Shown: one piece after another, positions 10,322 through 18,171 of the stretch | Numbering within the stretch: position 1 is the stretch's first letter | Layout: every line of letters starts with the position of its first letter | NCBI RefSeq assembly: GCF_000373365.1 | Contig: NZ_KB891104.1 | Location: 1 to 64,000, forward strand | Source of the DNA: Parafrankia discariae | GTDB lineage: Bacteria > Actinomycetota > Actinomycetes > Frankiales > Frankiaceae | Direction: 5' to 3' | DNA length: 64,000 nucleotides | Translations under genes and position numbers: made by a program | Notes under the pieces: model-generated | Seen by the model: the letters and a program-made list of their open reading frames with translations, nothing else | Database searches by the model: none | Told to the model about the DNA's origin: nothing

Positions 10322-11458
10322 GTGCTGCTGGAGTTGAGTCCCGACCAGGAGGTCCTCAGGGAGGCCACCGCGAGATACCTCGCGGACCGGGTGCCGGCCG
10401 AGGCGGTCCGCCGCCTGCGTCACGACCCCGCCGGCTTCGAGGCGGACTACTGGCAGGGCGGAGCCGAGCTGGGCTGGACGTCCCTGCTGGTCGGTGAGGA
10501 GCAGGGCGGCGGATCGATCAGCGGGTCCGCCCTCGTCGACCTGACGCTGGTCGCGCACGAGTTCGGCCTGCGGGCCGCGCCCGGGCCGCTGGCCGCCGCC
10601 AACGCCGTCGCCGCCGCGCTCGGCGCGGCCGGTCCGGCGCACTCCGCGGTCCTCGCCGACATCCTCTCGGGTGCCACGGTGGCGGCGTGGTGCCTCGGCG
10701 GGCCGCCGCCGCTGGACGGGCTCGACAGCGTCGGCCTCGCGCTGCGGGTCGACGGCGACGACCTCGTCCTCGACGGGGTCAGCCGCCCGGTCGAGTCGGC
10801 CGCCCAGGCCGGGCACCTGCTCGTCGCCGCCCGCGGCGACCAGGGGCTCACCCAGCTGATCGTGCCCGCGGCCACGCCCGGGGTGACGGTGGAGCCGCTG
10901 CGCACGGTCGACCTGACCCGGCGGTTCTTCGCCGTCCGGATGGACGGCGTCCGGGTGCCGCGCGCCGCCGTCGTCGGCGAGCTCGGCGCGGCGGCCGACC
11001 AGATCGAGCGCCAGCTCCAGCTCGCGATCGTCATCCTCAACGCCGAGACGGTCGGCGCGATGCAGGCCGCCTTCGACATGACCGTCCGCTGGGCGTTCGA
11101 GCGCTACTCCTTCGGCCGGCCGCTCGCGTCCTACCAGGCGCTCAAGCACCGTTTCGCCGACATGAAGACCTGGCTGGAAGGCGCGCACGCGGTCAACGAC
11201 AGCGCCGCGGCCGCCGTCGACGCCGGCTCCCCCGACGCCGGGGAGCTGGTGAGCGCGGCGAAGTCCTTCATCGGCGACTACGGCACGGAGCTACTGCAGG
11301 ACTGCGTCCAGCTGCACGGCGGGATCGGCGTGACCTACGAGCACGACCTGCACCTGTACCTGCGCCGCGTCACCGTGAACCGGGCGCTGTGCGGCACGCC
11401 GGCCGAGCACCGCCAGCGCGTCGCCGCCGTCGTCGAGCACCTCAAGGAGCGGGCATGA
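10322..11458 (+). CDS. Acyl-CoA dehydrogenase family protein (first of a coupled pair), 378 aa
   Basis: FAD-dependent acyl-CoA dehydrogenase fold: N-terminal helical domain (LSPDQEVLREATARYLADR), middle beta domain, and C-terminal helices with QLHGGIGVTYEHDLHLYLRR. The position just before the GT that holds the catalytic Glu in medium-chain enzymes reads ALCGT, so that Glu is absent here. This, and overlap with a second family member, resembles mycobacterial ChsE1-ChsE2-type heteromers, where only one partner carries out catalysis (family knowledge; pairing here is inferred). GTG start with GAGGTGA upstream. The TGA stop overlaps the ATG of the next gene (ATGA), so translation is coupled. Confidence 0.88.
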   Translation: MLLELSPDQEVLREATARYLADRVPAEAVRRLRHDPAGFEADYWQGGAELGWTSLLVGEEQGGGSISGSALVDLTLVAHEFGLRAAPGPLAAANAVAAALGAAGPAHSAVLADILSGATVAAWCLGGPPPLDGLDSVGLALRVDGDDLVLDGVSRPVESAAQAGHLLVAARGDQGLTQLIVPAATPGVTVEPLRTVDLTRRFFAVRMDGVRVPRAAVVGELGAAADQIERQLQLAIVILNAETVGAMQAAFDMTVRWAFERYSFGRPLASYQALKHRFADMKTWLEGAHAVNDSAAAAVDAGSPDAGELVSAAKSFIGDYGTELLQDCVQLHGGIGVTYEHDLHLYLRRVTVNRALCGTPAEHRQRVAAVVEHLKERA

Positions 11459-12777
11459 CGTCCGACAGCAGCACCGCCGCCGGCACGGATGCCGCCGCGG
11501 CGGGCGACACGGCCGCGGCCGGCACCGAGAGCGTCGCGGACTTCCGCCGGCGGGCACGCACGTGGATCCGCGCCAACCTGCGTCCCCTCCAGCGCAACGA
11601 GGGTGCCGGCGTCATGCGGGCGGACACGACGGACGAGCAGGAGCTCGCCGCCGTCGCCCGCGAGCGGCAGATCCAGCGGATGCTGTTCGACGCCGGCCTC
11701 GCCGGCATCTGCTTCCCGCGCGAGTACGGCGGGCAGGGCCTGTCGCCGGAACACCAGCGGGCGTTCAACGAGGAGATCACCGGCTTCGAGTACCCGGGCC
11801 GGCTGCAGGCGCCGACGTTCTCGCCGTGCGCCGCGGTGCTCCTCGAGTTCGGCACCCCGGAGCAGAAGGAGCGCCACCTCCCCGCCATCCTCAAGGGCGA
11901 GGAGATCTGGATGCAGTTCCTCTCCGAGCCCAGCAGCGGTTCGGACGTCGCCGGCGCGCTGACCACCGCCGTGCGCGAGGGCGACGACTGGATCCTCAAC
12001 GGCTCGAAGATCTGGACGACCGGGGCCTGGTGGTCGGACTGGGCGCTCTGCCTGGCCCGCACGAACTGGGACGTCCCCAAGCACCGCGGGCTCACCGTGT
12101 TCATCATGCCGCTGCGCCAGGACGGCATCGACGTCCAGCGCATCGAGATGCTCAACGGCAACAAGGAGTTCTGCCAGGAGTTCATCACCGACGTCCGGGT
12201 CCCCGACACCGACCGGATCGGCGAGGTCGACAACGGCTGGACCGTCGGCACCCGGTGGATGTTCCACGAGCGGATGCTGCACAACTCCCCGTTCGTCACC
12301 GTCCCCGCCGGCTGGTCCTACGGCGGGGTCGACGCCACCGTCCTGGTGGACGTCGCCCGCGACGCCGGCCGCCTCGACGAGCCCCGGACGCGCGACCTCA
12401 TCGGCGAGGGCCGGGTACTCGACCTGGTCCGCGAGTCGCTGCAGGGCCGGATCGGCCGCGGCGTCGTCTCCCGCCGGATGCCCGACCAGTCGGCCGCCAT
12501 CGGGCGGCTGTTCGCCGGCATCGCCTCCACCCGCGTCACCAGCATGGCGTACGACATCGCCGGCTCGGCGGGCGCGGCCTGGGCCACCGACGACGGCGCG
12601 GTGGCCGAGTGCGGGAACGACTTCCTGCTGCGCCAGACCACCTGCATCGGCGGCGGGACCACCGAGATGGCCCGCAACGTGATCAGCGAGCGGGTCCTCG
12701 GCATGCCCCGCGAGCCCGCCCTCGACCGTGACCGTGCCTTCCGTGACGTGCCCCGCGGGGGATCCGGCCGCTCCTGA
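11455..12777 (+). CDS. Acyl-CoA dehydrogenase family protein (second of pair), 440 aa
   Basis: Longer acyl-CoA dehydrogenase of the FadE type. After an Ala/Thr-rich leader of about 25 residues come the N-terminal helical domain (FPREYGGQGLSPEHQ), the FAD-binding middle domain (MQFLSEPSSGSD, NGSKIWTTGAWW) and C-terminal CIGGGTTEMARNVISERVLG. The medium-chain-type catalytic Glu position is Gly (IGGGT), so a base must come from another helix or from the partner subunit. It starts in an ATGA overlap with the preceding gene and is followed 12 bp later by the amidohydrolase. It probably desaturates a CoA ester of a degradation product. Confidence 0.9.
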   Translation: MTSDSSTAAGTDAAAAGDTAAAGTESVADFRRRARTWIRANLRPLQRNEGAGVMRADTTDEQELAAVARERQIQRMLFDAGLAGICFPREYGGQGLSPEHQRAFNEEITGFEYPGRLQAPTFSPCAAVLLEFGTPEQKERHLPAILKGEEIWMQFLSEPSSGSDVAGALTTAVREGDDWILNGSKIWTTGAWWSDWALCLARTNWDVPKHRGLTVFIMPLRQDGIDVQRIEMLNGNKEFCQEFITDVRVPDTDRIGEVDNGWTVGTRWMFHERMLHNSPFVTVPAGWSYGGVDATVLVDVARDAGRLDEPRTRDLIGEGRVLDLVRESLQGRIGRGVVSRRMPDQSAAIGRLFAGIASTRVTSMAYDIAGSAGAAWATDDGAVAECGNDFLLRQTTCIGGGTTEMARNVISERVLGMPREPALDRDRAFRDVPRGGSGRS

Positions 12778-12789
12778 CCAGGAGGTGTG

Positions 12790-13974
12790 ATGCCCACCCA
12801 CGACATTCCGGTGTTCGACGCCGACAACCACCTGTACGAGACCCAGGACGCGCTCACCAAGTTCCTGCCGGCGCGCTACCGGGGCGCGATCGACTACGTC
12901 GACGTGCACGGCCGGACGAAGATCGTCGTGCGCGGGCAGATCAGCCAGTACATCCCGAACCCGACCTTCGAGGTCGTCGCCCGTCCGGGGGCACAGGAGG
13001 ACTACTACCGGCACGGCAACCCCGAGGGGAAGACGTACCGGGAGATCTTCGGCAAGCCGGTGCGCTCCATCGACGCCTGGCGGGAACCGGCCGCGCGGAT
13101 CAAGGTCATGGACGAGCAGGGGCTCGACCGCACCCTGATGTTCCCCACGCTCGCCAGCCTGATCGAGGAGCGGATGCGCGACGACGCGGACCTCGTCCAC
13201 GCCGTCATCCACTCGCTCAACGAGTGGCTGTACGAGACCTGGCAGTTCAACTACGAGGACCGGATCTTCACCACGCCGGTGATCACCCTGCCGATCGTGG
13301 AGAAGGCCGTCGAGGAACTGGAGTGGGTCCTCGAACGGGGCGCCCGGGTCATCCTCGTCCGGCCGGCGCCCGTGCCGGGCCTGCGCGGGCCGCGCTCGTT
13401 CGGCCTGCCGGAGTTCGACCCGTTCTGGGCCCGGGTGCAGGAGGCCGACATCCTCGTCGCGCTGCACTCGTCCGACAGCGGGTACGCCCGCTACAGCGGC
13501 GAGTGGCTGGGTGCCAACCGCGAGATGCTGCCGTTCCAGCCGAACCCGTTCCAGATGCTGCAGGCCTGGCGGCCGGTCGAGGACGCGGTCTCGGCGCTCG
13601 TCTGCCACGGTGCGCTGTCCCGTTTCCCCCGGCTGAAGGTGGCCGTCGTCGAGAACGGGATGAGCTGGGTCGCCCCGCTGATGGACGCGATGCGCAACCT
13701 GTACAAGAAGATGCCGCACGACTTCCCCGAGAACCCGATCGACGTGATCCGGCGCAACGTCTACGTCAGCCCGTTCTGGGAGGAGGACCTCGGCGCGCTG
13801 ACCAAGGTCCTCGGCGAGGACCACGTGCTGTTCGGGTCCGACTATCCGCATCCGGAGGGCCTGGCGAACCCGCTCAGCTACCTCGACGAGCTCGCGCACC
13901 TGCCGGAACCGCTCGTGCGCAAGCTCATGGGCGGCAACCTCGCCCAGCTCATGAAAGTGTCGGCCGCGGTCTGA
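12790..13974 (+). CDS. Amidohydrolase-2 family metal-dependent hydrolase, 394 aa
   Basis: TIM-barrel hydrolase of PF04909 type. The metal motif is the degenerate FDADNHLYE at the N-terminus (usual in this actinobacterial subgroup). Histidines follow in ALHSSDSGY, and LFGSDYPHPEG holds the C-terminal catalytic Asp. Relatives decarboxylate or hydrolyse ring acids and CoA-linked intermediates, and are common in steroid and aromatic clusters. ATG at 12790 has AGGAGG four bases upstream; an alternative GTG is at 12787. Only 12 bp separate it from the preceding gene, so it belongs to the same operon. The exact reaction is unknown. Confidence 0.88.
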   Translation: MPTHDIPVFDADNHLYETQDALTKFLPARYRGAIDYVDVHGRTKIVVRGQISQYIPNPTFEVVARPGAQEDYYRHGNPEGKTYREIFGKPVRSIDAWREPAARIKVMDEQGLDRTLMFPTLASLIEERMRDDADLVHAVIHSLNEWLYETWQFNYEDRIFTTPVITLPIVEKAVEELEWVLERGARVILVRPAPVPGLRGPRSFGLPEFDPFWARVQEADILVALHSSDSGYARYSGEWLGANREMLPFQPNPFQMLQAWRPVEDAVSALVCHGALSRFPRLKVAVVENGMSWVAPLMDAMRNLYKKMPHDFPENPIDVIRRNVYVSPFWEEDLGALTKVLGEDHVLFGSDYPHPEGLANPLSYLDELAHLPEPLVRKLMGGNLAQLMKVSAAV

Positions 13975-13998
13975 ACAGGCAACCAGCTGGGAGTTCGC

Positions 13999-14859
13999 AT
14001 GGGTTTACTTTCGGGCCGGGTCGCCGTCGTCACCGGCGCCAGCCGGGGCATCGGCAAGGGCATCGCCCTCGCGCTCGCCGACGAGGGCGCGACGGTCTAC
14101 GTCACCGGGCGGACGGTGTCCCCCGGCTCGCATCCGCTTCCCGGCACGGTCGGGGAGACCGCGGCGGAGGTGGACCGCCGGGGCGGCAGGGGCGTCGCCG
14201 TGCAGGTCGACCACGGTGACGACGAGCAGGTCGCCGCGCTGTTCGAGCAGGTCGAGCGGGAGCAGGGCCGGCTCGACATCCTGGTCAACAACGCCTTCTC
14301 GCTACCCGAGGACCTGACGGAGCCGAACCCGTTCTGGGAGAAGCCGCTGTCGAACTGGGAGATGGTCGACGTCGGGGTGCGGTCGAACTTCGTGGCCGCC
14401 TGGCACGCGGCGCGGCTCATGGTTCCGAACCGGGCCGGCCTGATCGTGGCCATCTCCGGCTACGTGGGGGTGACCTACACCTACGGCGTCGTCTTCGGGA
14501 CCTGCAAGTCCGCGGTCGACCGGATGGCCCGGGACATGGCCGTCGAGCTCAAGCCGCACAACGTGGCGTCGCTCTCGCTGTGGCAGGGCCTCACCTTCAC
14601 CGAGCGGGCTGAGCGCAACATCGCGCAGAACCCCGCGATGAAGGAGCAGCTCGTCACCAACCCGACGATCGGCTGCTCGCCGGAGTTCCCCGGCCGCGTC
14701 ATCGCGGCGCTCGCCCGGGACCCGGATCTGCTGCGGCACTCCGGGGGCACCTTCATCACCGCCGAGCTGGCCCAGGAGTACGGCGTCACCGACCTCGACG
14801 GGAAGGTCATCCCGTCACTGCGCGCCCAGCGCGGCGCCCCGCTCTGGTCCCCCGTCTAG
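13999..14859 (+). CDS. SDR-family oxidoreductase (DHRS1-like) with Phe at the catalytic Tyr position, 286 aa
   Basis: The Rossmann motif TGASRGIGKG and NNAFS place it in the SDR family, and the C-terminal half (VELKPHNVASLSLWQG) resembles DHRS1-type enzymes. The segment that should read YxxxK reads FGTCK, so residue 166 is Phe while Lys170 is kept; an alternative Tyr lies five residues upstream. Either the active site uses a different residue, as in some divergent SDRs, or the protein is not a classical dehydrogenase. It follows the amidohydrolase by 24 bp, within the operon. An AGCTGGGAG element serves as ribosome site before the ATG. Confidence 0.85.
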   Translation: MGLLSGRVAVVTGASRGIGKGIALALADEGATVYVTGRTVSPGSHPLPGTVGETAAEVDRRGGRGVAVQVDHGDDEQVAALFEQVEREQGRLDILVNNAFSLPEDLTEPNPFWEKPLSNWEMVDVGVRSNFVAAWHAARLMVPNRAGLIVAISGYVGVTYTYGVVFGTCKSAVDRMARDMAVELKPHNVASLSLWQGLTFTERAERNIAQNPAMKEQLVTNPTIGCSPEFPGRVIAALARDPDLLRHSGGTFITAELAQEYGVTDLDGKVIPSLRAQRGAPLWSPV

Positions 14860-14980
14860 CGGCCCTCTGAACCGGGCACGCCGCACCCGGCTCCGCAGAG
14901 CGCACACCACCACACCCGCGACCCGCATCTCCACCCCCCGGCGTCGACGTCGACGCCGGCACACGCCACCGCGAGGGACG

Positions 14981-15538
14981 ATGAGTCAGCCCATCACCGC
15001 CGAGAAGCTCGCCCGACTCGAAGGACTGCTCGAGCGGCAGGACATTCTCGACTGCCTGACCCGGTTCAGCCGGGGCATGGACCGCTTCGACCGCGAGCTG
15101 TTCCTCTCCGCCTTCCACCCCGACGCCGTGATCGCCGCCGGCCCGTTCGTCGGCGGCCCGGTCGAGCTGTACGACTGGGCGGCCCCCGGGCACGAGCAGG
15201 GCCAGGTGGCCACCCACCACAACCTGCTCAACGTCACCGTCGACATCGACGGCGACACCGCGCACACCGAGACGTACTACCTGTTCGTCGGGCGCAACCG
15301 CGACGACTCCAACTGGATCGCCGGCGGCCGTTACATCGACCGGCTGGAACGGCGCGACGGCGTCTGGCGGATCGCGCTGCGCACCAACGCCATCGAGTGG
15401 TCCGGCCTGGTGCCCACCATGGAGATCCCGTTCTCCGACGTGCCGGACATCCACCTCGACGGCGCTCCGGCCCGCAGCAAGGAGGACCCCTCCTACCGGC
15501 GGCCGTTGATCAACACCCGCAAGCCGCAGATTCCCTAG
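14981..15538 (+). CDS. SnoaL-like/NTF2-fold protein, 185 aa
   Basis: Single alpha+beta cone domain of the SnoaL_4 type: an N-terminal helix pair (LERQDILDCLTRFSRGMDRFD), the strand-turn HPDAVI, and the beta sheet with HHNLLNVTVDIDGDTAHTETYY and GGRYIDRLERRDGVWRI. The same conserved Arg/Asp pattern occurs in the next gene, so the two are tandem paralogues. Family members are small-substrate isomerases, cyclases, dehydratases or binding proteins. GAGGG precedes the ATG. It is 121 bp after the SDR gene and probably within the same transcript. Confidence 0.85.
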   Translation: MSQPITAEKLARLEGLLERQDILDCLTRFSRGMDRFDRELFLSAFHPDAVIAAGPFVGGPVELYDWAAPGHEQGQVATHHNLLNVTVDIDGDTAHTETYYLFVGRNRDDSNWIAGGRYIDRLERRDGVWRIALRTNAIEWSGLVPTMEIPFSDVPDIHLDGAPARSKEDPSYRRPLINTRKPQIP

Positions 15539-15557
15539 GCCCGGCCCGGCCAGCCCT

Positions 15558-15608
15558 GGTCGGCGGCAGCCCCGGGCCGGCCTGGCCGGCCCGGGGCTGC
15601 CGCCGACC
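15558..15608. terminator. Perfect 25-bp inverted repeat between the SnoaL-like genes
   Basis: The arms 15558-15582 and 15584-15608 are exact reverse complements with a single central base (T at 15583). RNA from either strand would form an extremely stable GC hairpin. There is no following T run, as is usual for actinobacterial intrinsic terminators. It may stop or dampen transcription before the second SnoaL gene, or protect the upstream message. Confidence 0.7.
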
Positions 15609-15645
15609 CGTTCCACCCCTTCGCCAACCACGAGGTGAGCCGGAT

Positions 15646-16185
15646 ATGAGTATCAGTGCCGACGACCTGAGCTTCGTCCTGGACCGTGAACGGATCCGCG
15701 ACGTCCTCGCCCGGCTGGCCCGGGGCGAGGACCGGCGCGACGCGGACCTGATCAGCGGGGCCTACTGGCCGGACGCGACCGACGACCACGGGATCTTCCG
15801 CGGCACGTTCAAGGAGTACCTGGCGTGGGTCGTGCCCGGCGCGCCCTCGATTCCCGTCACCCTGCACACGCTGGGCCAGACCCTGATCGACGTCACGGGT
15901 GACACCGCGGTGGCCGAGACCCACGTGACCTCCTACCACCGGATCGACTTCGGTGAGCAGGAGCACGACGTGGTGATCGGCGGCCGGTACGTGGACCGGC
16001 TGGAGAAGCGGGACGGGGAGTGGCGCATCGCGCACCGCACCATGCTCTACGACTGGTTCCGGGACTTCGGGCAGTCGGTGGACTGGTCGCAGGGGGTCAT
16101 GGGCACCCCGTTCCTCGCCGACCACTATGTGGGCAGCGCGAACGGCGACCACAGCGTCACGCTGTTCCAGCAGAAGTCCGACTGA
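15646..16185 (+). CDS. SnoaL-like/NTF2-fold protein (second copy), 179 aa
   Basis: Paralogue of the preceding gene with the same fold signature: ERIRDVLARLARGEDRRDADLI at the start, TLHTLGQTLIDVTGDTAVAETH in the sheet, and GGRYVDRLEKRDGEWRIAHR. ATG at 15646 follows GAGGTGA by 7 bases; the longer reading frame upstream has no ribosome site. Its 3' end overlaps the 3' end of the leftward PPOX gene by 29 bp. Probable role: enzyme or binding protein in the catabolic pathway. Identity is not further resolvable. Confidence 0.85.
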   Translation: MSISADDLSFVLDRERIRDVLARLARGEDRRDADLISGAYWPDATDDHGIFRGTFKEYLAWVVPGAPSIPVTLHTLGQTLIDVTGDTAVAETHVTSYHRIDFGEQEHDVVIGGRYVDRLEKRDGEWRIAHRTMLYDWFRDFGQSVDWSQGVMGTPFLADHYVGSANGDHSVTLFQQKSD

Positions 16186-16579
16186 CCCCGCGGGCGCGCG
16201 GCGCCGCCCCGTCCGGATCGACACCCCAGCTGATGATCCGGACGGGATGGATGCGGATGACCTCACGGCTGAGATGGCGCTGCGGCGGGTCCTGATCGGT
16301 CAGCGCCTCCGCCGTCCCCCGGATCTCCACGCCGCGCACCCGCCACGGGTCGACGGAGGCGATGTCGTCGACGACGAGGGACACCACGCCGGTGGCCGCG
16401 ACGTTGCGGAACTTCCGGCTGGCGCCCAGGTCGTACCCGTGAATGTCGATCGTGCCGGTCGCCTCGTTGACGCGGAAGGCGACCGGAGAGTTCTGCGGCG
16501 CGCCGCCCGGGGCGACGGTCGCCAGCCGGCCGAGCCGCTGGCCGGCCAGGTACGCACGTTCGGTCTCGGTGAGGTCCAT
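16157..16579 (-). CDS. PPOX-class (pyridoxamine oxidase-like) F420/FMN-dependent protein, 140 aa
   Basis: Split beta-barrel flavin/deazaflavin-binding protein. The N-terminal strand pair LGRLATVAPGGAPQNSPVAF and GYDLGASRKFRNV are typical of actinobacterial PPOX-class F420-dependent oxidoreductases. Length is usual (about 130-145 aa). Members reduce a wide range of compounds or bind cofactor. The ribosome site is weak. It is convergent with the second SnoaL gene (29-bp overlap) and downstream of the leftward Rieske gene, with which it may be co-transcribed. Confidence 0.82.
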   Translation of the reverse strand: MDLTETERAYLAGQRLGRLATVAPGGAPQNSPVAFRVNEATGTIDIHGYDLGASRKFRNVAATGVVSLVVDDIASVDPWRVRGVEIRGTAEALTDQDPPQRHLSREVIRIHPVRIISWGVDPDGAAPRARGVSRTSAGTA

Positions 16580-16667
16580 GCGGCCAGCATCGGACCTGAA
16601 GCGGACTTCAGGTCAAGGGCCGACGCCGATCGGGCGCCGGCCCCGCGTGCTGGCCCGCGCTGCCCGG

Positions 16668-17927
16668 CTAGCCCTGGTACCCGGCCACGTAGTCGCTCGC
16701 GGTCTTGTGCAGGTGCCGGATGGCGAGCTCCTGGTCGTTGAGCGGGAACCGCGAGACCACACGGGACTCGAGCATGGTCTGGGTGGCCTCGAGGGTGTTG
16801 CAGTCCTGCAGCGCGAACTCCTTGAAGGTGACCGCGGCCAGCTCCTGGCGGATCCGGTCCTGCGCGGTCCGCGGCGGCACGAAGTACAGCGTGCCCTCGA
16901 AGATGTGCTGGTTGTACGCCGTCGGCCAGTAGTGGTAGGTGAGGTACCAGCCGGTCGCCCACACCACGATCATGAAGTTCGGGAAGAAGACGTAGGAGTC
17001 CAGGCCCCAGGCCGGGTGGCCGGCCGGGTTGACCCCCGGCGGCAGCGGGTTCAGGCCCTCGAGGTCGGGCCGGTCCCAGGGCCCGAAGTTGCCGCTGCGC
17101 AGGACCCGCTCGATCGGCTTCACCATGTTGAGGTCCTTGGGCGGCGACATCCCGCCCCACGCCGACTGCATCGAGTGCGACCCGTCGAGGTCGTAGTGCA
17201 GGGACTCGTAGCCGTAGCCCAGCAGCTTGCGTGACTCGTCGCCCACGTACTGCTTCGCGTGCAGGACGGGTGCGTGGTAGAACTCCGCGAACGCGTCGAT
17301 GTAGAGCTTCCAGTTGCTCCCGACCTCGGCGCGGTACTTGTAGACCTCGGTCATCTCGCCGAAGGGATAGCCCTGCAGGCCCTTCGCGAAGCGACCCAGG
17401 TACTCGGCCAGCGGGGTCGTGCCCTCGCTGTCGAGGTTGACGAAGATGAAGCCCTCCCACAGCTCACAGCGCACCGGCACCAGACCGAGCTGCGCCCGGT
17501 CGATGTCGAAGAACTCGGACTCCTGCTGGACGAACGTGCAGGAGCCGTCGAGCCCGTAACGCCAGGCGTGGTACTTGCACTGGAACTGGCGGGCCGTGCC
17601 CTGCGTCTCCTCCTGGGGGAAGTCGTTCCACACCAGCTTGTTGCCGCGGTGCCGGCAGACGTTGTGGAACGCGCGGACCTCGCCCTCGGCGTCGCGGACG
17701 ACGATCAGCGACGCGCGCGCGGCCTTGATCTCCTTCGTGAAGTAGTTGCCGGTCCGCGGGATCTGCTCGACCCGGCCGACATTGAGCCAGGTCCGCTCGA
17801 AGATCGCTTTGCGCTCCAGCTCATAGTGCTCGGGCGAGATCGAGTCCTCGAACGAGACGAACCCGGTACCGAGATCCGGGTAGTGCTCGGTCCAGCTGCC
17901 CTCCGCGGGCTTCGGGAAGTGCGCCAT
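16668..17927 (-). CDS. Rieske non-haem iron oxygenase, alpha subunit, 419 aa
   Basis: Second ring-hydroxylating oxygenase of the island. Rieske ligands: CRHRG and CKYHAW. Catalytic iron: EFYHAPVLH, again with Glu at the bridging position. It is shorter than, and clearly different from, the first Rieske protein. ATG at 17927 has GGAGGT 6 bases upstream. Its promoter is visible: TTGACC (18061-18056) and TAGGGT (18038-18033) with a 17-bp spacer on the leftward strand. It is divergent from the TetR-AKR fusion gene, which is the obvious candidate regulator. Confidence 0.92.
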   Translation of the reverse strand: MAHFPKPAEGSWTEHYPDLGTGFVSFEDSISPEHYELERKAIFERTWLNVGRVEQIPRTGNYFTKEIKAARASLIVVRDAEGEVRAFHNVCRHRGNKLVWNDFPQEETQGTARQFQCKYHAWRYGLDGSCTFVQQESEFFDIDRAQLGLVPVRCELWEGFIFVNLDSEGTTPLAEYLGRFAKGLQGYPFGEMTEVYKYRAEVGSNWKLYIDAFAEFYHAPVLHAKQYVGDESRKLLGYGYESLHYDLDGSHSMQSAWGGMSPPKDLNMVKPIERVLRSGNFGPWDRPDLEGLNPLPPGVNPAGHPAWGLDSYVFFPNFMIVVWATGWYLTYHYWPTAYNQHIFEGTLYFVPPRTAQDRIRQELAAVTFKEFALQDCNTLEATQTMLESRVVSRFPLNDQELAIRHLHKTASDYVAGYQG

Positions 17928-18032
17928 CCGTCTACCTCCGAGCCGATGCACGTACGAGCCGCGTGGCCACGGGTCACCGCGAGCTCCGAAACGATCCGTC
18001 CGCGTGCCGTTTCTCCAGCCGCGTGAGAATGA

Positions 18033-18061
18033 ACCCTACGAGCCCGTATGGTTTGGGTCAA
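18033..18061 (-). promoter_or_regulatory. Sigma-70-like promoter of the second Rieske gene
   Basis: On the leftward strand TTGACC (-35, 18061-18056) and TAGGGT (-10, 18038-18033) are separated by exactly 17 bp. Transcription would start near 18026, giving a leader of about 100 nt before the ATG at 17927. Confidence 0.6.
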
Positions 18062-18135
18062 CAGCCTGCGGCGACCGGCAGACCAGGATCGCACCCGTCG
18101 GCCTCGGGAGTGCTCGGAGGGCGCCGCCGTCGACC

Positions 18136-18171
18136 TTGACCCGAATCCGACGCACCCGTAGCTTTACTGGA
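18136..18171 (+). promoter_or_regulatory. Leaderless promoter of the TetR-AKR fusion gene
   Basis: TTGACC at 18136-18141 and TAGCTT at 18159-18164 are spaced by 17 bp, and the A of the ATG at 18171 is 7 bases after the -10 box. No ribosome site precedes the ATG. Together this predicts a leaderless mRNA, which is common in actinobacteria. Confidence 0.65.

Noticed and set aside
11335-13899. 854-codon leftward open frame across the acyl-CoA dehydrogenase and amidohydrolase genes
   Set aside because: The opposite strand carries two complete enzyme families with motifs and ribosome sites; this frame has none.
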